Below are positions 40,161-49,811 of a stretch of 64,000 bases of DNA, piece by piece. The first letter of the stretch is position 1; each line of letters begins with the position of its first letter. The stretch comes from SIG307 sp964609025 (lineage in GTDB: Bacteria; Bacillota; Clostridia; Lachnospirales; Lachnospiraceae). Location of the stretch: positions 1 through 64,000 of the forward strand of contig CAZSQM010000001.1 of NCBI GenBank assembly GCA_964609025.1. Direction: 5' to 3'. The notes beneath the pieces were generated by a model. The model searched no databases. It was given only the letters and a program-made list of their open reading frames with translations, and was not told where the DNA came from. A program made the translations under genes and the position numbers.

Positions 40161-41255
40161 TCACTGACAATCCGTGTCTTCCTTCTTCCTCAGGCAGTCA
40201 AATTCCAGGGAACACCCTGCACAATCGGTGCAGCCGCTTTTACTCCTGCTGTCGTGGCGGTATTTTCGCATGATTTCGGCAAGAGCGGTACTCAACATAA
40301 CAAGCTCCTCCGGGTCGCAGCCTGCGACCCCGTTCAGTTCGCACTCATCCAGCGGGCGGAACGGCATAATAGACGGAAAAACACCGATTTCCGCCATTTT
40401 CTCACATTCCGCAAGGATGTCCTCTGCCGGCTGAATGCCCTCGATGAGTACGCTGGATACCTTTCCCCAGCCAAAGAGCGGCACCGCCGTACGGAATGCC
40501 TCGTAATAGTGCTCATAAGGGATTTTTGCTTTTCCCGGGCAGATTTCTTCCCGCAGCTTCTGATTCGCAACCTCCAGATTCATAATAATCGACGTCAGCC
40601 CTGCTTCCTTTAATTCGCGCAGTTTCCCCAAATCGGCAGGCGGCGCCATCTCTACGGTAATCTTGCAGTCGGAAAACGCCCGGATTGCCTTTACAAGCGA
40701 AATCCAATAATCCGCCATAATATCCGGCGTGCGGTAGGTTCCGCCGCTCAGATTAATTTCATAAGGGGCATTTTCCGATGCGGACAATTTCTCCAGTAAA
40801 ATCCGGAGTCCTTCTGCCACTTTTTCTACCGGAACCGGCTCCTTCTGCTTCTTTGCAATTGAACAGAACTTGCACTTTTTCCCTTCGGCATCAAAACAGC
40901 ACGCCGTATTCGGCCACAAATTGATACAATATCTGGCATGCAGCCGCGCCATGCGATCCACAACCGTTCCGGTTTCCGGCAGCTTCGGATAAAAGCTTAC
41001 CGGCTCTCTCATCCCGTTTCCAACCATATAATAGCCGTCCTCATAAACCAGAGTATACGGAGAACGTGTGGAAAAACCTTCCGCTGCATTCGCGCAGATA
41101 TTATGCCCGCCCAGCTTCAGATTTACCGCGTCGATAAATCCCTTTTCAAAAAACTCCTCATGCTCTTTCCGTAACTGTTCCTTCACCGTTTCATCCGTTT
41201 GAAAACCATAGCAGAGAAGCTCCGCCTTCCGCAAAATAAAATCTTCCTGTTTCAT
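40161..41255 (-). CDS. Radical SAM protein with C-terminal Cys cluster
   Basis: 364 residues. The Fe-S/SAM site appears as NTACCFDAEGKKCKFCSI (about 118-135), an expanded Cys spacing rather than a plain CxxxCxxC. TIM-barrel segments (INLSGGTYRTPD, IIMNLEVANQKLREEICPGK) follow, and a C-terminal cluster CTDCAGCSLEFDC could bind a second Fe-S cluster. The substrate is unknown. The operon order Panacea protein-GNAT-radical SAM, with a 46-base gap to the GNAT, suggests a joint modification role. GGAGG precedes the ATG. Confidence 0.78.
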   Translation of the reverse strand: MKQEDFILRKAELLCYGFQTDETVKEQLRKEHEEFFEKGFIDAVNLKLGGHNICANAAEGFSTRSPYTLVYEDGYYMVGNGMREPVSFYPKLPETGTVVDRMARLHARYCINLWPNTACCFDAEGKKCKFCSIAKKQKEPVPVEKVAEGLRILLEKLSASENAPYEINLSGGTYRTPDIMADYWISLVKAIRAFSDCKITVEMAPPADLGKLRELKEAGLTSIIMNLEVANQKLREEICPGKAKIPYEHYYEAFRTAVPLFGWGKVSSVLIEGIQPAEDILAECEKMAEIGVFPSIMPFRPLDECELNGVAGCDPEELVMLSTALAEIMRKYRHDSRSKSGCTDCAGCSLEFDCLRKKEDTDCQ

Positions 41256-41301
41256 CTTTTTGCCTCCGAATCAACCTTAACACCAAGTATTTCTATCGAA
41301 T

Positions 41302-41730
41302 CTAAACCTCAAAAAACATTACAACCGGATTACATTGTATGCCGCGCAGTTCGCAGCCGCTACACTCTAAAAGCAACTCCTCTCCCTCCGTAGCATAACG
41401 CGCGCCGACAGCAGAAAAAAATGCGGGCGTCTTTGCCACAAGCCAAAGCCTGTCCGACCCCGCCCCCATCATCCGCGCAAAAATATCGGAAAGCAGACGT
41501 TCTCCCAAGCCTTGCTTCCGGTAAGCACCGCGCACCGCAATATAATCCAGTACCTTCTTTCCGAATTTAAACGTTACCGTTGCCGCAGCAATCAGTACGC
41601 CATTCTCATAAATCCCACGGCAATAAAGTAACGGTGCCTCCTTGCCGCTCTCCGAAAGCTCCAGCCCGTTTTCCGCATAAAACGCCTCCAGCCCTTCCTC
41701 ATACGGAATAGTAACGATTGCAATATTCAA
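41302..41730 (-). CDS. GNAT-family N-acetyltransferase, TTG start
   Basis: 142 residues. The GNAT acetyl-CoA motif is YIAVRGAYRKQGLGERLL (motif A, Q/RxxGxG/A), and the C-terminus CSGCELRGIQCNPVVMFFEV has three Cys. The start chosen is TTG 41730, which overlaps the stop of the Panacea gene (TTGA) and has GGGGG upstream. The longer reading to 41946 merely overlaps that gene. The target is unknown; context allows either a toxin paired with the Panacea protein or an enzyme paired with the radical SAM protein. Confidence 0.82.
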   Translation of the reverse strand: MNIAIVTIPYEEGLEAFYAENGLELSESGKEAPLLYCRGIYENGVLIAAATVTFKFGKKVLDYIAVRGAYRKQGLGERLLSDIFARMMGAGSDRLWLVAKTPAFFSAVGARYATEGEELLLECSGCELRGIQCNPVVMFFEV

Positions 41731-42509
41731 ACCCGTTTCCCCCTTTTTCGCTTTCTGCCGGTACGCTCCGCAAAATACTTGTGAAACTCTTCCGGCCGGC
41801 TGATGTTGTAGCCTTGCACCACCTTTTTGAAATAAGCCGCCAGCGCGGCATTCTTTATCTTCCTGCCGCCGTTCTCGGTGCGGCTCGTTCTGATATAGCG
41901 CCGCTCCGCCAAAAACACCGATTTCAGTTCCGCAGGACCGTACCATAACAGCATTTCATACGCGGCATTGATAAAATGCTCCTCCTGTGGGGTGAGCAGA
42001 CCCTCCTCTTCAAAGCGGTAACTTACGCCACATTTTTTTAACTGCTCATAAAACTCCGCATAGGGAACTTCTCCCTCGCCGGATAAGTCACATTCTTCCC
42101 AAAACAGCGCGCTGTCTGTAAGTCCCAGAGAAAACGCCTGTGCATAAAACAAGGTTATCACTACCCGGAACGGCGAAATATCCGCTTTTGTGCGCCCGAT
42201 TAAATACTGCACTCCGCACCAGAGCTTAGAAGAAGTCAGGTACAACAACACCGCATTCCTGCTTTTTTTATATGCTACGGGAGTCAGTCGTTCTTTGTGC
42301 TCTTCCAAAAGCTCCAGATAGTATAACGGCTCCTCGTAAATTTTTTTTAAGTGCTCCGCATACTCTCCGGCGGGACAAACCCCGTCCGCATAGCGCAGAA
42401 CAGTGGTAGCGCCCCAGCCTAACAGCGCTGCTAACGGCTTTTTTCCGATACGGTAGCGTTCCAAAAGCTCCTTTAACTCTTCCGCAGAAATCCCTTCCTG
42501 CTGTGCCAC
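41727..42509 (-). CDS. HTH plus Panacea (DUF4065)-domain protein, antitoxin-like
   Basis: 260 residues. The N-terminal helix-turn-helix (KKPLAALLGWGATTVLRYADG) is followed by a Panacea domain (about 100-255: KLWCGVQYLIGRTKADISPFRVVITLFYAQAFSLGL). Panacea domains occur in antitoxins paired with many unrelated toxins. The C-terminus is strongly basic (RKRKRGKRV). The start is GTG 42509 with GGAGG. It overlaps the GNAT gene by four bases and is 29 bases after the permease gene. Confidence 0.8.
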   Translation of the reverse strand: MAQQEGISAEELKELLERYRIGKKPLAALLGWGATTVLRYADGVCPAGEYAEHLKKIYEEPLYYLELLEEHKERLTPVAYKKSRNAVLLYLTSSKLWCGVQYLIGRTKADISPFRVVITLFYAQAFSLGLTDSALFWEECDLSGEGEVPYAEFYEQLKKCGVSYRFEEEGLLTPQEEHFINAAYEMLLWYGPAELKSVFLAERRYIRTSRTENGGRKIKNAALAAYFKKVVQGYNISRPEEFHKYFAERTGRKRKRGKRV

Positions 42510-42538
42510 GCTGCGCCCTCCTTTCCGATTACCGGCGC

Positions 42539-43660
42539 CTAATACTTCCGATATTCATTGATGCTGTCCGCAATAATTTTAATTCCCCGAATCAGGCGGT
42601 CAAAGATTCCGATGCGGTAGAAATTCACCAGCACCATTCCCACCGGTATCCCGATAATCATTCCGAGGATTCCGCCGAGCCGGTAGCCGACAAACATAAA
42701 CAACAGTGTCGCAAGCGGATTCATCCCGATGCTGTCCCCCACCATTTTCGGCTGTAACAGCTGTTTTACCAGCTGGCACACAAGATAAAGTACGGTCAGC
42801 ACAATCGCTTCCTTGTAACGTCCCATCACGATATCCACCACTACCCACGGACCGATTACCGTTCCGGTTCCGAACACCGGCAGCAAATCAAGGAACGCCG
42901 TCAGCAATGCCAGTAGGAACGAATATCCGACGCCAAGCAATTCAAACCCTGCAAACAGAATCACAATGATAATCAGCATAATTTTAAACTGTGCCTTAAA
43001 ATATCCGCCCACCGCCGACTTTATGTTCTTCACAATCAGCCTGTAATACTCGATAACCGTTCCCGGCATAATTTTCTTCAGTCCGTCCACAAGCTTATCG
43101 TGATCCGCAATAAAGAAATAGGCGGCCAATATTGTAATAATGGCGACTAAAATGCCGTCAATAATATTTTTCACATAATTCCCCGCCACACTGATGGATG
43201 GCATTTCGAACTCGGAAATCGTCTTTTCCAGCCATCCCTCTAAACTGCTCGCAACACTTCCCAGACCCTTTTGAATGCTCTCCGGAAATTTGTTGTAAAC
43301 CCCCTGCAGATTCTGCGACAGCTCTTCTATCAATTCCTGCGCGTCCTCTAAAAGTGTCGGAAGGTCGCCTATCAAATCAATCAGCTCACGGATTAAAATA
43401 TAGCTGATTAAATACAGAAGTCCTACAACAGCCCCCAGAACAAGCACAATAATAATCACCGAACCGAATTTTCTCTTTACCTTTACCCTTTTTTCCAAAA
43501 AGCGCACCATCGGATTTGCAATCGCCGCAACAATAAACGCAATCACAAACGGCAGAAAAAACCGCAGAACATCCCCGATAAAGAGCACAAAAAGCACGAC
43601 TCCTGTCAACGTCAGAAGAAAATTGACGAGAATCCTTTTGTAAATATCCTTTTCTTTCAT
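42539..43660 (-). CDS. AI-2E/YtvI-family membrane permease
   Basis: 373 residues with about eight membrane segments and a central soluble part (about 90-150). The C-terminal half LTAFLDLLPVFGTGTVIGPWVV and YRLGGILGMIIGIPVGMVL are typical of the AI-2E transporter (PerM/YtvI) family. Members include autoinducer exporters, Na+/H+ antiporters and sporulation proteins, so the exact role is open. It lies 30 bases after znuB and 29 before the Panacea gene. Confidence 0.85.
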   Translation of the reverse strand: MKEKDIYKRILVNFLLTLTGVVLFVLFIGDVLRFFLPFVIAFIVAAIANPMVRFLEKRVKVKRKFGSVIIIVLVLGAVVGLLYLISYILIRELIDLIGDLPTLLEDAQELIEELSQNLQGVYNKFPESIQKGLGSVASSLEGWLEKTISEFEMPSISVAGNYVKNIIDGILVAIITILAAYFFIADHDKLVDGLKKIMPGTVIEYYRLIVKNIKSAVGGYFKAQFKIMLIIIVILFAGFELLGVGYSFLLALLTAFLDLLPVFGTGTVIGPWVVVDIVMGRYKEAIVLTVLYLVCQLVKQLLQPKMVGDSIGMNPLATLLFMFVGYRLGGILGMIIGIPVGMVLVNFYRIGIFDRLIRGIKIIADSINEYRKY

Positions 43661-43690
43661 AAGCGCCTCCCCTTTACAAATAATAACACG

Positions 43691-44494
43691 CTAGGAACGA
43701 AAAAACGGTTTTGCAAGCAGCGTAACCGCAAAAAACACCGCTGCCACAATCACAATCGTCGGCCCTGCCGCCGCATTCAGGTAGTAGGAAAGAATCAGTC
43801 CGAGCACTCCCGACGCAGTGGAAATAATGACGGAAAACAAATGGTACTCCCGCATATTCGAAGACAGATTCGCCGCGCTCGCCGCAGGCAGAATCAGCAG
43901 GGCGTTAATGATTAAAATGCCGACCCACTTAATGGAAAGCATCACAATCACTGCAATTAACACCGCAAATAAATCTTCAATCAGACGAACCGGAATGCCT
44001 TTACTCTTTGCCAGACTCTTATTAACGCTGCAGGCATGCAGTTTATTAAAACAAAACAGCCAAAAGAGAAGCGTCGCTGCAAACGCGCCCAGCAGATAAA
44101 AAATTTCTTTCGTCGTAATACTTAAAATATCTCCGACCAGAAGCGCCGAATACTTTGAAAAATTCCCGCCTCTCGATAAAATCACAAGCCCGACCGCCGT
44201 TCCGAGCGAAGAAAACACGGAAATAATCGTATCGGTAGAGGCGGAGCTTTTCCGATTCATATGACTTAACAGTAATGCAAACAACAGCGCAAACAACAGC
44301 ATCGTCAAATCGGTTCCGGCAAAGCCGAGCAGAACGCCAAGCGCCATACCGGTCAGGGCGGAATGTCCCAGGGCATCCGAAAAAAACGCCATGCGGTTAT
44401 TGACAATCATCGTTCCCAGCATGCCGAACAGCGGTGTAATAATACAGATTGCCGCCAATGCGTTTTTCATAAAACCGTAATTCAGAAACTCCAC
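43691..44494 (-). CDS. znuB: Zinc/manganese ABC transporter permease
   Basis: 267 residues with seven to nine hydrophobic helices of the ABC-3 family (MVNNRMAFFSDALGHSALTGMALG near the start is diagnostic). It forms the channel with ZnuC for zinc or manganese delivered by ZnuA. It is the third gene of znuA-znuC-znuB, with an 84-base gap after znuC. Confidence 0.92.
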   Translation of the reverse strand: MEFLNYGFMKNALAAICIITPLFGMLGTMIVNNRMAFFSDALGHSALTGMALGVLLGFAGTDLTMLLFALLFALLLSHMNRKSSASTDTIISVFSSLGTAVGLVILSRGGNFSKYSALLVGDILSITTKEIFYLLGAFAATLLFWLFCFNKLHACSVNKSLAKSKGIPVRLIEDLFAVLIAVIVMLSIKWVGILIINALLILPAASAANLSSNMREYHLFSVIISTASGVLGLILSYYLNAAAGPTIVIVAAVFFAVTLLAKPFFRS

Positions 44495-44578
44495 TCCGCT
44501 CTTCTCCTTCCTTTGTTTTCGTTTACAAGCCCTTGCAAAAAACGCGTGCCGGCACCGCCGCGGCAGTTTGCAAAGCGT

Positions 44579-45367
44579 CTAGCCGAAAATCTCGTGAAAC
44601 TCCCTGCTTTCCATGACCTCCTCCGGCGTTCCCTCGCACAATACGGTCTTATCCATCAGGATAACCGAATCGGCATACTCCTTCACTAACGCCAAATCAT
44701 GAGAAACCAAAATAACCGAAAGGTCATATTTTTGTTTCAGGTTATGAATGGTGCGGTAAAAAAGCTCCATTCCCTTCCGGTCCACTCCCGATATCGGCTC
44801 GTCCAAAAGCAGGAGATTCGGAACCGGCGTACAGGCAATCGAAAGCAGCACACGCTGCAACTCGCCGCCCGATAAATCACCCAGCCGCTTATCAATCAGA
44901 TTCTCCGCCTCAAACAACGCAAGACGGCTTAAAATTTTGTCATAAAGCGCCCGCTTTCGATATAAAAATACCGGAGCGTTGCTGATACAGCTTGCAAACA
45001 AATCATACACGCTGACCGGCGCGTCCTTCTGCACATTCAGATTTTGAGGCACATAGCCGATTCGGAGCTTCTTCACCTTGTTTTCCTTCATATCCCGGAA
45101 CTCTATCGTTCCTTCGTGCGGCACCTCGCCGAGAATCGCCTTAATCAAAGTGGACTTTCCCGCTCCGTTTCGCCCGATAATCGCCGTCAGCTTTCCGCAG
45201 TGAATATGAACATTGACATGCTCGATAATCGGAGTTTTCCCGGCGTACACGCCGATATCCGACATTTTAATACAATGCAGTCCGCACGCGGCGGAACGCT
45301 CCGAAAGATGTCCGGCACGTTTTTTTAATTCTTTATTTCGTTTTTTTCTTTCCGAACTGCCGGACAT
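44579..45367 (-). CDS. znuC: Zinc/manganese ABC transporter ATP-binding protein
   Basis: 262 residues. Walker A GRNGAGKS (65-72), Q-loop YVPQNL, signature LSGGELQRV, Walker B LLLLDEP and switch VSHD are intact. A basic N-terminal extension of about 33 residues is unusual. It lies between znuA (9 bases upstream) and znuB. Confidence 0.94.
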   Translation of the reverse strand: MSGSSERKKRNKELKKRAGHLSERSAACGLHCIKMSDIGVYAGKTPIIEHVNVHIHCGKLTAIIGRNGAGKSTLIKAILGEVPHEGTIEFRDMKENKVKKLRIGYVPQNLNVQKDAPVSVYDLFASCISNAPVFLYRKRALYDKILSRLALFEAENLIDKRLGDLSGGELQRVLLSIACTPVPNLLLLDEPISGVDRKGMELFYRTIHNLKQKYDLSVILVSHDLALVKEYADSVILMDKTVLCEGTPEEVMESREFHEIFG

Positions 45368-45376
45368 ACTTCCTCC

Positions 45377-46339
45377 TTACCGCAGGCCATACGCCTGCTT
45401 TATCGTTTCCAGATTTTCTCTCATTGCTTTGCCGTACGGCGCAAGGCCTCCGCCCGCAGCCTGTCCCTCTGCGCTTCCTGTCACTGCGTCCAATACAAAC
45501 ACGTCGCCGTTTATCTCCGCCGCAAACGTATCCGCAACGGTCTGTGCGTAATCCGCCTCGGCAAACAAGTGCGTAATGCCGTGCAGTCTGCATTCCTCGA
45601 TAATCTCCGCTGCTTCTCCCGCGGAAATCTGCGTATCGGAATCCATCGCAAGACAGTGAACGGTTTCCACTCCTAACATGCGAAATAAGTAAACAAAGCC
45701 TTCATGAAAGACTACGGTTTTCTCCCCCGAAAGTGCTTCCTTTACCGCCTCATACTCTGCCTTTAACGCCGTAAGCTCCTGTCGGCAGGCTGCGGCATTT
45801 GCTCTGTAAAGCTCCTCCTGTGCCGGATCTGCCGCCGCAAACGCCTCCTCTACCCGGGCAAGCTGCAACAGATAACCGTCGATATCCAGCCAGAGGTGGG
45901 CGTTTTCTTCCCCGGTATGCGTATGCTCTTCGGACTCCTCCTGCTCATGATGGTGCTCCGTGCCCTCCAGAAAGGAATATCCCTCCGAGGTATCCACAAT
46001 CGTAAGCTGCTTATAGTCCTCCGCCGCCTTTGTAAGAAACAGTTCCATTCCGCCGCCGTTAATGAAAAACAGCTCTGCCTCCGAAAGCAGGCGCATATCC
46101 TGTGTCGTCAGTGTATAATCATGAATACATCCGCCGTGATTCTCCGTCAGATTCTTAACCTGTACCTGTTCCGCGCCCTCCGCTACCGCATCCGCCAACA
46201 GGTAAACAGGGTAAAACGAAGTCACACAAAGCATTCCCTCTTTTTCATCCTTACGCCCCGCTACCGCTGCAATGAACGCGGTAATACCTACCGCCGCGGC
46301 AAGAAGCACTGTCATAAAAATTACTTTCTTCTTTTCCAT
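45377..46339 (-). CDS. znuA: Zinc-binding ABC transporter substrate-binding protein
   Basis: 320 residues. The N-terminal hydrophobic segment lacks a lipobox Cys, so it is anchored by a transmembrane helix or secreted. Cluster A-1 fold with metal His in ENHGGCIHDY and NAHLWLD, an acidic His-rich loop (EHHHEQEESEEHTHTGEE) typical of zinc-specific members, and a C-terminal Asp ligand region. It follows popT by three bases. Confidence 0.93.
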   Translation of the reverse strand: MEKKKVIFMTVLLAAAVGITAFIAAVAGRKDEKEGMLCVTSFYPVYLLADAVAEGAEQVQVKNLTENHGGCIHDYTLTTQDMRLLSEAELFFINGGGMELFLTKAAEDYKQLTIVDTSEGYSFLEGTEHHHEQEESEEHTHTGEENAHLWLDIDGYLLQLARVEEAFAAADPAQEELYRANAAACRQELTALKAEYEAVKEALSGEKTVVFHEGFVYLFRMLGVETVHCLAMDSDTQISAGEAAEIIEECRLHGITHLFAEADYAQTVADTFAAEINGDVFVLDAVTGSAEGQAAGGGLAPYGKAMRENLETIKQAYGLR

Positions 46340-46342
46340 GTC

Positions 46343-47200
46343 TTATTCTCTCCCCATAAAATAGGCAACCGCAAAGCCGGCACCGAACGTAACCGCACTT
46401 GCAAAAACTGCGCCGACGGTAACGCTTCCGCCCAGCGCATTGAAAAATACCGGCACCGGAGATGCCGCAACCAGGCCCAAAATACCGCAATACGTCAGCT
46501 TTTCGTGATGCGCGAGCAGCCATTCGATTAACTTTGCGACAAAGAAAATACCAAGCAGCACGCCGATACCGAAGGGAAGCAAAATTGCGGTCTTTTCCAA
46601 AAGCACCGGAAGATTCCGGTCAAATACGGCAGAAATAAACTCCGTCACCGCGCCGGTCACCGGATTGTAATAACCGAACGCCAGCAAAAGCAGAGAACCG
46701 CTGACCCCCGGAATTACCATTGCCGCCGCCGCAAGCACGCCCAGCAACAGCATAATTACCGCGGTAAGAACGGACGGATTTGCTGCCCTCTCGACTCCCT
46801 CTCCCAAAAACTGCATGCCGATAATCAATGCAAAAAAGAGCGCAAACACCACGGCGCAGCTCAAAAAACTGCCTTTTTTACCGCCTTTTACCCTTTTTAC
46901 CAGAATCGGAATCCCGCCGATAATCAGCCCGATAAACGCAAATGCCGTCGGCAGAGGGAACTTCACCAAAAGCACTTTTGTCAGCAAAAACGCAAACGCT
47001 CCGATTCCGACTGCCATGCCGATGACATACGGCAACAGCGTTTTTATGCTTTTCTTAAACTGCTTAAAAATACCCGTAATGGAACCAAGCAGTTTATCAT
47101 AAATTCCCATCGTTACCATCATGGTTCCGCCGCTGACGCCCGGAATAATATTCGCAATTCCGATGACGATACCGCGGATTATATCTAACAAAAAATTCAT
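46343..47200 (-). CDS. popT: DUF368 membrane protein (undecaprenyl-phosphate translocase, PopT-like)
   Basis: 285 residues from ATG 47200 (AAGGAG upstream). About eight membrane segments and the two DUF368 signatures NIIPGVSGGTMMVTMG and MVIPGVSGSLLLLAFG. DUF368 proteins recycle undecaprenyl phosphate across the membrane for wall synthesis. It is the first gene before znuACB, three bases apart; why zinc uptake is joined to lipid-carrier recycling is not obvious. Confidence 0.88.
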   Translation of the reverse strand: MNFLLDIIRGIVIGIANIIPGVSGGTMMVTMGIYDKLLGSITGIFKQFKKSIKTLLPYVIGMAVGIGAFAFLLTKVLLVKFPLPTAFAFIGLIIGGIPILVKRVKGGKKGSFLSCAVVFALFFALIIGMQFLGEGVERAANPSVLTAVIMLLLGVLAAAAMVIPGVSGSLLLLAFGYYNPVTGAVTEFISAVFDRNLPVLLEKTAILLPFGIGVLLGIFFVAKLIEWLLAHHEKLTYCGILGLVAASPVPVFFNALGGSVTVGAVFASAVTFGAGFAVAYFMGRE

Positions 47201-47293
47201 TCCTTCTGCGCTCCTTTTCCGCTGTCCCTCCACGCCTTATCCTTGTCAATACGCCTTGTCCCGATTTGCTTTAAAAACAAATCCCCAAATATC

Positions 47294-47321
47294 ATTATAC
47301 ACAATTCAGGAGATTGTTCAA
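47294..47321 (-). promoter_or_regulatory. Promoter of popT-znuACB
   Basis: Minus-strand TTGAAC (47316-47321), 16-base spacer, TATAAT (47294-47299), about 95 bases before popT. No clear Zur palindrome was seen. Confidence 0.75.
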
Positions 47322-47353
47322 GTAATTTGATTCTTAATTATTTATTGATTCAA

Positions 47354-47400
47354 CACAAAAGCCCGCAAGTGCATAACATCTCATTGCACTTGCGGGCTTT
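47354..47400 (-). terminator. Terminator of the glycosyltransferase gene
   Basis: Perfect 16-bp stem AAAGCCCGCAAGTGCA/TGCACTTGCGGGCTTT, T-rich on both sides, seven bases after the stop at 47407. Confidence 0.92.
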
Positions 47401-47406
47401 TTCACT

Positions 47407-49650
47407 CTATACTCCAAGCAGCTCCTTCACTTCTTCATCTTTCGGCAGCATCACCGCAAGTTCGGAAAGAATTGCTCCTGCTTCTTCCGTCTTCCCTTCC
47501 GCTAATTGCTTCCGTACCATTGCCTTTAGCTGTTCCGCCAATGCAAGCAACTCCTGTTGCGCACTGTTTTTTGACAATGAAGCTTCCGGCTGCCGTTTCG
47601 GCACTTCCCGTGCTGTTGCCTTTTTTTCATCCAACAGCACTCGTACCACCGGAAGCAGCACCGGATATTCCTTTGCCGCCCGTTTGATTCCATCGCCCCA
47701 GACCGACATATCCTCCTCTGCCGTCATCGCCTCCTCCATAATATACGCGAAACGAATATTGGCCGGCAGTGCCGCCGCGCCGAACGCAGTAAGCAGTTCC
47801 GGGCGATAGATACCTTCACAATATTGCTTTACCGTTCCGATATACGCTTCCAAAAGCGTCCTCACCCTTCGGCTGCATTTCGCCGCAGTTTCGGCCTTCC
47901 GACCGTCTGCCGTATCGGCACTTTCTCCTTCTGCCGTGCTTCCATCCCCTTTTGTTGTCCGGCCGCACACAGCTTCCTCTGCCGCCAGTGCCAGCTGTTT
48001 TTCCGCAATTACCATATCTGCATAAAATAAAAAGCTCTTTTTCTCCTCCGGATATTGCTCCTTACAGGTATACAGGCTCTGCCGGAGAACTTCCAGTGCA
48101 GCCCCGTCCCGTTCTGCCGTCAGCAGGGAAACCGCTTCCGCATAAAGTTCCACGGAAGTCTGCTCCAATACCGTTCGAAACAGCCCGGCATTCCCGGACA
48201 ACAGTGCTACCACCTCCGCGTCATACCTCCGATCGCTCTTTCGGTAATAGTCTTCCAGGTCCCGCAATGTGGTAATTCCCTTTCCTTCCGTAAAAAACAG
48301 ATGGAAAAATGCAAAGTTTCCGTCCCGTAGCCCCAGAGCTTCCAAATCTGTCACAAACCTCTCACGCTTTTCCGGATACTTCTCATATACCGAATGAAGC
48401 GCCGCATACACCTGGGCATCCAAGCCGTCCACCCGTAACGCACGCGGAAGATATCCGGTGAGAAACACGGCATTTCCGCTACCGAGATAACACTGTAACA
48501 GTGCAAGCAGCAAGTCGGAGGCATTCTTTTTATCCCCTTCCCAGTCTGCCGCGTCAAAGAGCGCCTCTGCCTGTGCATAGTCCTTACTGCGCAAAGCTCC
48601 CATAATTCCTGCCCGCACTACCTTTTGGCGGCAGGCCGGAGACTGATAGTACGCAAAGTCCATGATAGGAAACTCTGCCGGCTCCCCCGCCTTTGGCGGT
48701 GCGTCATATTCTTCCAGATACCGTCTGCACTCCCGCTGCAGCTCTGCCTCCCGCTCCAGTTTCCCGTAAATAAGTGTTTTCTCGCAAAAAAATACCAGTC
48801 TTGTCTGATGCAGCAGGGGGTTCTCCCGCTCCAGCCGTTCATACTCCGCAAGCGCTTTTTCATACTCTCCCTGCTCGCAGTAAATCCGCGGCAATGCGGA
48901 CAGCAGGTACTGTACAAAGGAATTCGTCACGGCATATTTTGTATTCTTTAGCGTTGCCAGACAAAGCGCCTTTGCATCCTCATAGCGTTCCGCTGCCCGG
49001 TATTCCTGCACTAACTGGGAACACATCCGGATATCCTCCGGATGCTCCTTTACCGCTGCCTCCTCTAACGTCAGATTCCGCAGCAGGTGCTTTTTCCGCT
49101 CCTCTTCGTTTTTATAGACATACCCATAGTGATGTACATAGGCATTCGCCTTCTTAATCATTTTCGGAAGCGGTTCCAGCCACTCATGAATTTTTCCGCA
49201 GAACCTTGTGTCCGGAGTCCGCTTTACCACTCTGCCAACGTAAGTATCCACATAGGAAGTTCCCTCAAAATCGTCATAATTACGCTGCAAATACCACAAT
49301 GCGTCACAATACTTTTGTTCTTCTCCCAAAAAGAACGCAATCAGTTCCGTTACGTCCTCAAACCATTCGTCGTCATCCAGGTACAAAAACCATTCTCCGG
49401 TACATTCGGATAATCCTGCATTCCGTGCCGCCGAAAAATCATTACACCAGGGAAACTCTATCACCTTATCCGCATACTTTCCCGCGATATCAACAGACTC
49501 GTCCGTACAGCCTGTATCCACTATAATCAATTCACTCGGTACTGCCTTCCGTAGCGGCACCAGGGACTCCATACATTTTTCTATGGTATCTCTCCGGTTG
49601 TTGGACACCAGCATGGAAATACTAAGTACCGGTCGTTTCTTTTCACTCAT
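47407..49650 (-). CDS. Family 2 glycosyltransferase with TPR-like repeats, probable flagellin modification
   Basis: 747 residues from ATG 49650 (AAAGGGG upstream). The N-terminal GT-A domain (1-about 230) has SISMLVSNNRRDTIEKCMESL, IIVDTGCTDESVDIA, NDFSAARNAGL and the DxD-like YLDDDEWFED. The rest (about 230-747) is TPR-like helical repeats, ending with an alanine-rich segment. A perfect sigma-D promoter precedes it and flagellin is next door, so O-glycosylation of flagellin is the likely job. Confidence 0.85.
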   Translation of the reverse strand: MSEKKRPVLSISMLVSNNRRDTIEKCMESLVPLRKAVPSELIIVDTGCTDESVDIAGKYADKVIEFPWCNDFSAARNAGLSECTGEWFLYLDDDEWFEDVTELIAFFLGEEQKYCDALWYLQRNYDDFEGTSYVDTYVGRVVKRTPDTRFCGKIHEWLEPLPKMIKKANAYVHHYGYVYKNEEERKKHLLRNLTLEEAAVKEHPEDIRMCSQLVQEYRAAERYEDAKALCLATLKNTKYAVTNSFVQYLLSALPRIYCEQGEYEKALAEYERLERENPLLHQTRLVFFCEKTLIYGKLEREAELQRECRRYLEEYDAPPKAGEPAEFPIMDFAYYQSPACRQKVVRAGIMGALRSKDYAQAEALFDAADWEGDKKNASDLLLALLQCYLGSGNAVFLTGYLPRALRVDGLDAQVYAALHSVYEKYPEKRERFVTDLEALGLRDGNFAFFHLFFTEGKGITTLRDLEDYYRKSDRRYDAEVVALLSGNAGLFRTVLEQTSVELYAEAVSLLTAERDGAALEVLRQSLYTCKEQYPEEKKSFLFYADMVIAEKQLALAAEEAVCGRTTKGDGSTAEGESADTADGRKAETAAKCSRRVRTLLEAYIGTVKQYCEGIYRPELLTAFGAAALPANIRFAYIMEEAMTAEEDMSVWGDGIKRAAKEYPVLLPVVRVLLDEKKATAREVPKRQPEASLSKNSAQQELLALAEQLKAMVRKQLAEGKTEEAGAILSELAVMLPKDEEVKELLGV

Positions 49651-49686
49651 AGCAAATCCCCTTTCGTACACTGCACCTTAATCTAT

Positions 49687-49713
49687 ATATCGGCAACAAC
49701 GCATAATTTTTTA
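49687..49713 (-). promoter_or_regulatory. Sigma-D promoter of the glycosyltransferase gene
   Basis: Minus-strand TAAA (49710-49713), exactly 15 bases, then GCCGATAT (49687-49694): the full flagellar sigma-D (sigma-28) consensus. Confidence 0.9.
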
Positions 49714-49811
49714 GGACAATTCCACCTTTAAATTCATTTTAGCGTGATTTTTAGCGTTGACTTTTTCCTGATTCTTTGCGGCTCCGGTGTAAGCTTTACG
49801 GAGAACTTTTC

